DNA of 64,000 nucleotides, from positions 26,291,498 to 26,355,497 of the forward strand of contig NC_026660.2 of assembly GCF_000004075.3 (NCBI RefSeq), read 5' to 3'. Both the position numbers and the translations under genes were made by a program. Within the stretch, counting starts at the first letter, position 1. Every line of letters begins with the position of its first letter. This DNA comes from Cucumis sativus (taxonomy: Eukaryota > Streptophyta > Magnoliopsida > Cucurbitales > Cucurbitaceae). This document shows, piece after piece, positions 41,091-51,186 of the stretch. The notes under the pieces are model-generated. The model made no database searches. It had not been told where the DNA came from and was given only the letters and a program-made list of their open reading frames with translations.

Positions 41091-41469
41091 TCATACAGAT
41101 TCTTCTAAGATCATATTAGCAAGAATGGCTTGAATGTTTGAATCAAGAACTCTTGTTGTTGTTGTAGTAGCTTCCATTTGTACTGCCTGGCTTGGCCCTG
41201 TCTGCCAAAAAATTTGCTCTAAGTCCACAAGAAAGATCTCTCAAGGATTTCACATTTGCACTCTTGTAAATCCTTCAACCCTCTTTTTGATTTTTACAAA
41301 AGTGGGGCTCTATATCTAAATTTTGAAACCAAATGATCATTCAAACAAGATGGGAGAGATCATTAAAACCAGACAAACTTATATATACAACAATATAATA
41401 ATAGAGAGGTTTTTTTTTTTTTTTTTTGTTTGAGTGATGACCAACCTGATTATACTGATCTCCATCCAT
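41091..41469 (-). CDS. Possible two-exon microprotein
   Basis: The sequence shows an ATG at 41469 starting MDGDQYNQ, then a donor (CAG followed by GTTGGT), and an acceptor after a T-rich tract (TTTTTTGGCAG). A 111-nt second exon (41201-41091) starts TGPSQAVQMEA and ends in MILEESV and a stop, for a total of 44 aa. A TATA box lies just upstream. The second exon reads like real protein rather than the low-complexity frames around it. I do not recognise it. The stop overlaps a potential donor (TCT followed by GTATGAGG), so the peptide could instead be the first two exons of a longer gene. The leader would be very short, which weakens the model. Confidence 0.28.
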
Positions 41470-41514
41470 CTACAGAAGAAAAAAAGAAGAAACGAAAAGA
41501 AAAGAAAACTTAGA

Positions 41515-41522
41515 TTTATATA
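41515..41522 (-). promoter_or_regulatory. TATA-like box before the possible microprotein
   Basis: TATATAAA on the minus strand lies 46 bp before the proposed ATG and is followed by a pyrimidine-rich stretch. Use as a promoter is inferred from position only. Confidence 0.3.
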
Positions 41523-41529
41523 GAGAAAA

Positions 41530-43700
41530 GAAAAAGCATCGAGGTCGATGTGGCTGGTGAAGGGCCCTTTTCATATTTCTCTTCTGTTCTTCAAACGCGT
41601 TTTTATCGATTAAATCAAAATGGGGTTTTTCTCTTATTCTTTTTCTTTTTATAAAACATGTAGATGGGGAGATTATCATTTTCATGGATTTCACATGCAA
41701 TTTATAGGCTAAAATTCGTGTGAGTTTGGGGAAAGAAAAAAAAAAAGCATCGTTTTTTGGGGTTTCGTTTAATTCCAAATAAGCCAGCTCAAATGCAGAC
41801 TCGAAATTCAATAACAATATTAAATAAAAAGTAATAAACTAGATTATGAATTTTATAATGTAGAGAAGAAATTGTTTTTGTTTTTACATGTGACAAAAAG
41901 TAAACGTGTGTAGAAATTATTGTGTAAAAGAGATTAGAGAAGGAAGATAGCTTGAGTGTTACGATGATTTGAGAATTGGAATGTCGTTTTGTTTTGTTTA
42001 ATTATTTTGGAATGGTCGGATAAGATGTTTAATTAATTTAATTTGGATTTGGATTCACACACTGTAGCGATGAAGAAAGAGAAGATCCAAATTGGGATTT
42101 ATTTTGATTTCAAAATTAACAATGGATTAATATTTGATTATATTGAAGAGTGAGAATGGGTCGAGGCCTATTATTTTTGAAAAGTGTGTTTAGGGGTGAA
42201 ATCGGAAATTAGGTTTGTTCTTAGGAAGTCACAACTGAACTCCAAGATTCTAAGAAAATAACCCTTCTAGAAACACTCAACCATCTTAAATGGGGACACC
42301 GACAGAATTTTACTTTTTTTTTCTCTTCTTTTTATAGTTCCTAATTAATTAACCATTTTCATTGGTTTCTTATATAATTATAGGTATACCAAACATCTGT
42401 GGAGTGGAGAGAAGTAAGAGGTTAAGTACCCTCCTTAAATATGTTAAGAGGTTGGCTAATCCAATTCACCTTAACATATGGATTTAAATGCATTTGATTA
42501 AGCATGACTTTAGAGTTTATGTTGGTCTGTGATTTAGTATATAAGTTATTAGAGTAATGAAAATAAAGAAATATGCACTATAAGAAAAGTTAGAGATGCA
42601 TTATTAACTATAAAGAAAAACAAATAAGAGATAAATAAAAGTTTGAGAGAAATTTGAAAAAGTAAACATTTGAAAGCACATTTGGTTTTGGTTAGAGATA
42701 AAATTAAATAGTTGAATGGGTAATAATATAGAAGAGTAATTGGGAAAGTTTACACGAATAACTAAGTGAAAAATGTGAGTTATTGATACGAATAAAAAGG
42801 TAATGAATTTTTTTAACTATAGGTGAATTAAAGGGTGTGTTGATTTCTTTTTATCGACTCAATCAAACTCTTCCAAGTTATCCAAATTAGTAAACACCCC
42901 CAAAAGTTATAGAGTTTAGTGTGGGTTTTTGGTAAAAGAAGTGGGGATGGTATAGGTATTTAAGCACTCACTTTTGAAGGAATAAAGTATGTATCAATTA
43001 TAGTTTAGTTATATTTCACTCTTATTATATAAGTTATATAACACTGTTATAAATAATAATGGAAAACAAAAAAGTACTCCAAACTTAAAACAAAGTCTCG
43101 AGTATAAAAGGAACATGATGAAAAATACAAGTCATACACGGTTATTTTATTATTTTTTTTTTTTGAAAATTAAACATATTTTTACTTGGAAATGGTTAAA
43201 TTCTTTACCAAATAAGAGAAAGAAAATACAAGTTTATTAAAACTAAATTTTTAGTTTAAAAAAAAAAATAGAATGGAAGGAATATTTATAGACTTAAATT
43301 TAGAAAAAAAAATGATTATTAAATGGATATAAAAGTTGAACAAAATAATTTAAATTCTAGAGTTATTAGATAAAAATAAAAATGGACATATAATAGAATT
43401 TGTTGATATATCAACTTAGGGTCCAAATAGATATGGAATACTTTTAAAAGTGTAGGGATGGCATGGATTGAAATTTGAAAACATTAGGTGTAAACTTAAA
43501 AAAGTATTTTTTTTAAAAAAAAAAATTGGTAAATTGAAAAACAGGCTTACAGGGGCTTATGGATGGAGGCCGGCCCAAAAGAATTTATAATGGTCGAGCC
43601 CGTGAGAATGCAAGGAGCGAAATGGTTTGGTTTCATTTCATCCACAAAGGTCTTCTTCTTTCTGGAAAGGGCCCGCAAAAAAGAAGCAAGTGGGGTCCAG
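41530..43700. other. Intergenic DNA
   Basis: AT-rich spacer between the possible microprotein and the malate dehydrogenase promoter. No coding or structural RNA feature is visible. Confidence 0.6.
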
Positions 43701-43715
43701 CAAGTGGGACGTTGA

Positions 43716-43721
43716 CACGTG
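43716..43721 (+). promoter_or_regulatory. G-box (CACGTG) in the malate dehydrogenase promoter
   Basis: CACGTG in a GACACGTGTA context lies 175 bp before the start codon and about 75 bp before a TATAAT element at 43796. It is the type of site bound by bZIP and bHLH factors and would suit light, ABA or seedling-stage control, which is inference. Confidence 0.45.
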
Positions 43722-43895
43722 TAAAGAGTTTTGGGTAAGATAAGATTGGCCACGAGATGGCCTTTCATCACGCTTCCCAACCATTTGTTTTATCATATAA
43801 TTTGACCCGCCAAGCATTTTCCTCTTTCCAACGCCAAATTCCTAAAGTTTCTGATCTTGGAGCGGTGGGTTTCTTTTCTCTTTCTGCAACTAACT

Positions 43896-46649
43896 ATGCA
43901 GCCGATTCCTGATGTTAATCAACGCATTGCTCGAATCTCTGCTCATCTTCATCCTCCCAAGTATCAGGTTCTCACTCTCTTCCTCTTCGCTTACTTTTTT
44001 ATCATCACTGTGAATTTCCAAGCATTGATATGTATTCCAGTAACCCATATGGGGACATGGGGATTTAATTATGGATCAAGAGTTCTTTCTTGTTTCCTTA
44101 TTTTTCTTTTGATTTTGGTTGTTTTGGAATAGATGGAGGAGAGTTCAGTTTTGAGGAGGGCGAATTGCCGGGCCAAAGGCGGAGCTCCCGGGTTCAAAGT
44201 CGCAATACTTGGGGCTGCCGGTGGCATTGGCCAGCCACTTGCGATGTTAATGAAGATGAATCCTCTGGTTTCTGTTCTGCATCTATATGATGTAGTCAAT
44301 GCCCCTGGCGTCACTGCTGATATTAGCCACATGGACACGGGTGCTGTGGTGAGTTTATTATCTATGTTCTATTGGGTTTGGGTTTGAGTTTCGTGCAATT
44401 TCAAATTAGAACCTAATATGGTATGTTGGTTTTTAAGCGATTTAAGATACCGTGAGGGAATTTTCGTGTATTTGCATTTGAATTCGGGAATTTGTTTTTT
44501 TTTATGGTTTGTTTTGCTCGAGTGGCTGTGCAAGTTTGAGTTCTTGAAGCGAAGTGGATAGGATATTGAAAAAATTTCTGAAAATGTAGGTGCGTGGATT
44601 CTTGGGGCAGCAGCAGCTAGAGGCTGCGCTTACTGGCATGGATCTTGTTGTAATCCCTGCGGGCGTTCCTCGGAAACCAGGAATGACAAGGGATGATCTA
44701 TTCAAAATAAACGCAGGAATTGTCAAGACTCTTTGCGAAGGGATTGCAAAGTGTTGTCCTACAGCCATTGTCAACCTGATCAGTAATCCTGTGAACTCCA
44801 CCGTGCCCATTGCAGCTGAAGTTTTCAAGAAAGCTGGAACTTATGATCCAAAGCGACTTCTAGGAGTTACAATGCTTGACGTCGTCAGAGCCAATACCTT
44901 TGTGGTATGCTATAGTCCACTGATCTCTCTCTTTATTTGAATGAAGGTCCTGCTAGATAAGCCTGATACTTAAAATGAGTGGTAACATGGCATCCTTTTC
45001 TTTTAAATAACTGTATAACTAGAAATTAGATGTGACCAATTCTGGGTTTCTTGTGGTTACTTTAAGAAAATGTACTCACTCACCAGTATTGTGATGGTTT
45101 TCTTTCTTGAGTTACTTATGTCATGACTTCATGTTATCCTGTCTTTATCAGGCAGAAGTATTGGGTCTTGATCCTCGGGATGTTAATGTTCCAGTTGTTG
45201 GCGGTCATGCTGGTGTAACCATTTTACCCCTTCTATCTCAGGTTTGTGCGTGTTACTGATTTGATTGAATTACATGATGCCTTGATTTACATACCAAGTT
45301 TTTATTTTGTTGTTTGTGGCTTGTATAGGTCAAGCCTCCAAGTTCTTTCACACAAGAAGAGATTAATTACCTGACTGATAGGATTCAAAATGGTGGAACA
45401 GAAGTTGTTGAGGTAAAAAATGCATTTGTTTGTTGTACTCAATCTCTGCTATAACTATGCATTTTAATGAACAGCTCTAATAGCAAAAGCTTGCTGGTTT
45501 GGTAGATACCAGTGGTCCAATAAATGCCGAAATACCTGTGTCTATGCTTGCTTGTGTTCTTGAACACATTAATTGGCGATAAATGACATTATAATGGTAT
45601 GGATTCATACTGGACGAAGAATAATGAACTGAGTATATTAATTTATAAGAAGCGTGCAATTCATGTAGGATCAGACTTGTCTTTGTCTTCATTTAGATGC
45701 TGCTATATAAAGGTCATATTTGCAGTTTTCATCACCTCCTTAAGTTATTTTGCTCTTTTTGTTTTCTCAAGTTTTATTGGCGTAACATATGATGAAGGCA
45801 GAACCATTATTTATCTTCTGTTAAAATCTAATATGTAGACTGTTGCATGGGGCGCAAATTAGGCTGACCTGCAAATTGACCATAATTGTTTGCAAGTGCT
45901 CAAACATCTCTCGAGATCTTTACACTTGTTGAATCTATTCTGTTGCATTATTATCAACATTATCACAATAGGTATTATACTAACCTGCAACTCTTTGCAG
46001 GCCAAAGCAGGAGCTGGTTCAGCAACTCTCTCAATGGTTAGTTTCTTTTCACCCCTTACCATCACTATCACAATAGCTTATTATATTGTTTGGTTACCAT
46101 AAATCTAAAAATTGAAAGAACTTGACTAATGTATGTTAGAAATGCGCAGGCATATGCTGCCGTTAAGTTTGCAGATGCATGCCTCAGGGGCTTAAGAGGA
46201 GATGCTGGTGTTGTTGAATGCGCGTTCGTGTCTTCTCAGGTAGGTATCTTTTATCCAAGTTATCGTCTTTTTCCCTTTCAGCAATTAGAATAATGTTCAT
46301 CTTATATTTTTGTCTTGTACAGGTGACCGAACTTCCATTCTTTGCAACAAAAGTACGACTTGGCCGCAATGGTATAGATGAAGTATACTCCCTTGGCCCG
46401 CTAAATGAGTACGAGAGGTATGCAATTGCCAGTTTTGATAATTTAATATAAGAATCGAATATGAATACTCATTCAAACTAGTGATGAGCTTAATGTGAAC
46501 TAAACACATTGTCGCCTGAGATTTAATCTGATTGTGGAACATTGAATTTGAAAGAGTTGGGATATTTGATTGACAGGATTGGATTGGAGAAAGCAAAGAA
46601 AGAGTTGGCAGGAAGCATTGAGAAAGGAGTTTCCTTCATCAGAGGCTGA
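43896..46649 (+). CDS. gMDH: Glyoxysomal (peroxisomal) NAD-malate dehydrogenase precursor
   Basis: Nine exons (43896-43967, 44133-44348, 44590-44904, 45152-45241, 45329-45412, 46001-46036, 46150-46239, 46323-46417, 46577-46649) join to 356 aa. The enzyme interconverts malate and oxaloacetate with NAD and serves beta-oxidation and the glyoxylate cycle in peroxisomes. The N-terminus carries a type 2 peroxisomal targeting signal, R10-I-x5-H17-L18. The Rossmann loop is GAAGGIGQ. The substrate-binding arginines are in the [10 protein letters not shown] region and the catalytic Asp and His in DVVRANTF and GGHAGVT. The protein agrees almost residue for residue with the watermelon glyoxysomal enzyme as I recall it, including the presequence, so orthology is firm. 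Exon 1 encodes only the first 24 residues, including the whole PTS2, and exon 2 begins with ATG. Confidence 0.98.
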
Positions 46650-47882
46650 AGAGATGCCAATTACAATTAGTTTTAATAGAAACATTCTGTCTCTTATAGA
46701 TTACTTGTCCCATATGTTCTCCTAGAGATTGAAGTTGAAACCACACTTCTTTTTATACTAATAAAACTATATCGCCATCATGTCGATATTTAATGCACAA
46801 CCAAAATGGTTGGATTAGTCGTCGTTAGAGCATCTTTTATGCAATTGACGATTTTTCATATTTATATTTAATTTTGATTAAATGCATTTTGGTACTTTGT
46901 TATTTTTCGATAGATCTCATTTTTGTTCCCTACTACTGTAAGTTTTTGTCACTCTGGAAATAAAATTAGAATAACTCTCGTTAATTAAAGTTTAAATGTT
47001 TAAAGTCATGCGTTTTAAGTACTTGAAAAGTCCGCTCTAGTGTTTATAAACGGGCACTGATTCACAGTTGTGGTAATGAATAGACATCAACAAGCGATGA
47101 GACAAGGGAAGAGGTGTTACATTTAAAAGGAAAAAGAATATTTAGAACTAATATTTTTGGCAATTCTTTTTTAAAAGAAATGTATTGTGAATGTATACAA
47201 TTTAAATGAAGTGTTTTTTTATTTGTTTTATTGGTTTTTCTTTTCAATGATGAGAGGTGAAGAAATTATTAGCAAAGTGAAGAGGAGTGCTCCTTGTTTG
47301 CAATCATGTCTTGCCTTCTAATGCTTTTGCTCATCACTTTGACATAACAACCAACCAGACATTTGCACAACATGTATGAATATGCATCTTTAATTCACTT
47401 TTTCTTTGAAAATTAACCTTAGCTTGAGTAATGTTCAATTTAGATGTTTCTTCTTTATCATTATCTGATATGATGCTTGGAGGCCCATTTAGTGGAATAC
47501 TAATAATACTCCCCACATTCCTCCGCAAATTCATGATTAATTTCAAAGTCAACAGTTAATTAACACTAATTCAGAGTATTAAACAGGTGTTACATTCTTT
47601 AAGCTTCAACTTATGATTTCTTGTTCATAGAATAAAATTTATTTAATCATGTGATGGGAGATGGTTGTAATTTTGCATAGTATCAGTACATGTACGTCTC
47701 ACAGTAGCAGAACAAACCCCAAAAACTAGACACAAAACACCCAGCAAAGTGCATACTCCTAAGTCCTAAAACAAATCATCACCACATGCTTCATAAGACA
47801 AGGCAGTCTGTGAACTAATAATGCTTCCTTTTTGTTTCATCATGAGACTCCAAAACAGTAACTTCTCGACTAAGATCATGGT
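46650..47882. other. Convergent intergenic spacer
   Basis: Shared 3' flanks of the malate dehydrogenase gene (plus) and the BAM-like pseudokinase gene (minus). AT-rich, without open frames of interest. Confidence 0.6.
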
Positions 47883-50800
47883 TCACGTATCTCTATTCTC
47901 CTTCGAGAATGATGGTTGCTGATGCTCGGTTAAGATCCGGACAACTTCCCGCATCGTGGGACGCTTTGGAGCCTCTTCTTCAGTGCACAGCATGGCGACA
48001 TTGAGCACGTGGATTACTTCGTCGAGGGGGACTGAGGAGAGTCTTTGATCGACGATTTTATGTATTTCTTCCTTTTTTGTGTCTGTCATGTTTCTAACCC
48101 ATTGAACTAAGTCGACACTGTTGCTTAGTTCTATATCTGGATTCCTACCGCTAACAAGTTCCAAGAGAACGACACCGAAACTATATACATCCCATTTCTC
48201 GTCGGCATTCTGTGTGTAGGTGTGTTCTGCAAGAATATCACATTCTTTAGTTTCTATTAGAAGTATTCAAAGTATGAGCAATTCAGACATTCTTCAAGAG
48301 AGATCCAAATATGGAAAGTTAATACTACCTACCAAGCTTCTCAAGGATTGTCCAAGATCATATGCTATAAAAACGTTCCGATTCTAAATGAATATTAATT
48401 AGCTCTGGCGACTGTCATACCTGGCTCAGTAGCTGAAATATCCGATGCCCCTGAATCTTGTAAGAACTTCGCAAGCCCGGAATTAGCAATCTGAGCATCA
48501 AAGTTGGTGTCAAGCATAATGTTGTTCGACTTCACATTTCGATGAACAATGGGCGGTGAGCAATGGTGGTGAAGATAGCAAAGTCCATTCGCAGTTCCAA
48601 TGGCTATCTTGTACCTTGTCTCCCAGAGCAAGTGACCTCCTTTCTTGCCATGAAGAACCTCATAGAGACTCCCATTAGGCATGTACTCAAATACCAAAAG
48701 ATTAGTTTCATGGTTTGAACAGAGACCCAATAATCTAACGATGTGACGGTGTCGAATCCTCCCAAGAGCTTGTATCTCAGCATCGAACTTGTTGTCACGA
48801 GTACACCCATTGCTCGTCTTTGGAAGCCTTTTCACAGTGATCTGATCACCACTTGGCATCACTCCTGTATATACTGTGCCATAACCTCCCTTTGCAATAA
48901 GATTTTCCTTTTTAAGGCATTCCAATATCTCATCAACCGAGAAGCCAAGCCGTTGGAAGGCTGTTAATCTCCATCCTCTAGACTCCCTTGCTCTCTTGAA
49001 CCACCCAACTTTGAAGATCAATCCAACTGTCACTGCAACTAAGCAAAAGAAAAACCCAAAAGCTAGCAGGAGCCTGAGAGGAGTTGAGAGAGATCCTTTC
49101 GTATGTTCTTGTTGATTGCTTGCAAGAAGCCCATCTTTGCAAGGCCCCAAATATGGTCCACAGAGATAAGGATTGCCTAAAAATGATGTGTAATTGAAGT
49201 ACCCAAATTGCCCAGTTCCCAGAACCAAACCAGAGAGATTGTTATATGAAAAATCAACAGAGGTTAGGCTCTGCATATTAACTATGGAAGCAGGAATAGG
49301 CCCAACTAAGTGGTTTCTTGAGAGATTCATATAATTCAATAATTTCATGTTGGTAATATGGTTAGGAATTTCACCAGAAAGCTCATTTCCACTAAGATCA
49401 AGAAATATCAAGTGTTTACACTCACTTATCTCCGGCACAATTGAACCAGAGAACTTATTCTGGCTGAAATTTATTCGAGATAGTTGCTGTAATCTCCCAA
49501 TATTTGAAGGAATCTGACCAGAAAACTTATTCCGATCAAGAAGAAGCTTCTGGACAGCCACAAGGCTGCCTATGGTTGGTGGCAAGGATCCAGAGAGCAT
49601 ATTATTCGATAGACTTATCTGAAGAAGATTAACTGAGACTGAATTGATAATCGGAAGTTCGCCGGAGAGAAAATTGTCATGCAAATCAATTTGAGTGATA
49701 TTTGGCAAACCCAAAAGCCTCCTTGGAATTGATCCATTAAGAGCGTTGCCCCACAGAAGTATACGTTTAAGTGAAAGACAGTTCCCCAACGATTCTGGAA
49801 TCAAACCAGACAAGGAATTGTCCATGGCGATCAAAACTTCAAGCTTATTCCCATGGCAGATTTCAGGAGGAATCGTACCTGTCAGGTGGTTGAAAGCAAG
49901 GTCGAGAGTCCGAAGCATTCCATTCTTCCCCAAATTTCGAGGGATGGAACCAGTGAAATTGTTGTTCCATAATTGCAATATTTCCAGCTTAGGGAGGTCG
50001 GCCATGAACTCCGGTATCTCTCCGGAGAGCTTGTTGTCGAAAAGTTGCAATAGCCTCAAGTTCTTAAACACTGCAAAAGAGATGGGTATTTCACCAACAA
50101 GCATATTGCATGATATATCCAACTCTTCTATGCTCTTCAATCCTCCAAGCTCCATCAACGAACCAGACAGAGCATTTTGTTGAAGGTACAGTTCAGTGAG
50201 CTTCTGTAACTTTCCGAGCTCCCGTGGAAACTTTCCACTCAACCCACAGCTCGCGGCATCCAACCGAACTAACTCCGACAAATTCCCTATCGTCGCCGGT
50301 ATTCCACCAACAAATGTGTTGTAGTAACCAATGAAAAGCTCCCGAAGCTTCGTCAAGTTTCCGATAGCCGGCGGTATTGGACCTTCGAGGTCATTGCCGT
50401 GAATCGCCAGAAACTCCAAGAACTGCAACCGCCCAACCTCCGGAGGAATCCGACCGGTAAAGAAATTACCCCCAAGATGCAAATAGCGGAGGTTGGGCAT
50501 TTCAGTGACCACTCTGGGGAAATCACCGGTCAGATTATTATTATAAACATCAAGAACCTGCAAGTTCTTGAGCCGCGAAAACTCGCTAGGAATGGACCCA
50601 TTAAGGACGTTACTAGAGAGATTAAGAAGCTGGAGAGACGAAAGGGAGGCAATCTCTGGTGGGATACCGCCGAAAATTTTGTTGAGGCCGAAGGAAACAT
50701 TAGTGAGAAAGCGAAGAGAGGAAATGTGAGGGGAAATGGTGGCGGTGAGGTCAAGGGAAGAGAGGTCTAAGGCAACGACGTGGCGGCGGGAGTCGCATGT

Positions 50801-51031
50801 GACACCGAGCCAGGAACAGTGGGCGTGAACGGCGGCAGGGTTCCAGGAGGAGAGAGAAGAATGAGGGTCGTCAGAGATGGAGGATTTGAGAGAGAGAAGA
50901 GCTTGGGATTCGGGAAGGAAAGCAGAGAAAGAAGGGGAAAAGTGAAAATGGAGAATCAGAAAAACAAGAAGAAGAAGCCATATTTGTTTGCATATAATAT
51001 TTGAAGGTTGAATATTGGTGACACTGATCAT
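47883..51031 (-). CDS. BAM/CLV1-class LRR receptor-like protein with a predicted pseudokinase domain
   Basis: Two exons (51031-48421, 48226-47883) join in frame to 984 aa. The order is signal peptide (about 1-37), LRRNT with HCSWLGVTC, about 20 LRRs, a closing Cys pair (LCGPYLGPC), one membrane span ([20 protein letters not shown]) and a kinase domain. The architecture and the single intron match BAM1-type receptors for CLE peptides and the neighbour at 59.8-63.2 kb. The kinase keeps the ATP-binding Lys734 (VKRLP) and the alpha-C Glu752, but the catalytic HRD reads HRN (N832) and DFG reads NSG (N850). The glycine loop starts AKGGYG and the activation segment up to Pro-Glu is 8 residues shorter than in the paralogue. 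It is therefore very likely catalytically dead. The frame is otherwise intact, which argues against a plain pseudogene. The start used is the first ATG; an upstream in-frame TTG with a poly-Glu run is 5' UTR. Confidence 0.88.
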
Positions 51032-51102
51032 TTCTTCTTCTTCTTCTACTTCTGCTTCTTCTTCTTCTTCTTCTTCTTCTTCTTCTTCTTCTTCTTCTTC
51101 TT
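51032..51102. repeat. (TTC)n / (GAA)n microsatellite in the 5' UTR
   Basis: About 71 bp of TTC units with a few interruptions end directly at the start codon of the BAM-like pseudokinase gene. In the transcript it is a GAA run filling most of the leader. Confidence 0.9.
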
Positions 51103-51178
51103 TTTGAATTCTGATTTTCAGAGGAAGGAGAGGGAACTTAAAGACAAAACTACACTCACTCACAATTCCCGTTTTCAA

Positions 51179-51186
51179 TATTTATA
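51179..51186 (-). promoter_or_regulatory. TATA box of the BAM-like pseudokinase gene
   Basis: TATAAATA on the minus strand lies about 150 bp before the start codon, leaving a leader of about 115 nt that includes the GAA run. The presence of a sound promoter supports the view that the gene is expressed. Confidence 0.45.

Noticed and set aside
50399-50770. Plus-strand frames opposite the LRR regions of both receptors
   Set aside because: The regular LRR codon pattern leaves antisense frames open. They have no independent support.
51032-51178. N-terminal extension of the pseudokinase receptor with a poly-Glu run
   Set aside because: The extension begins at a TTG codon and reads through the 5' UTR microsatellite. 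The ATG at 51031 directly precedes a good signal peptide.
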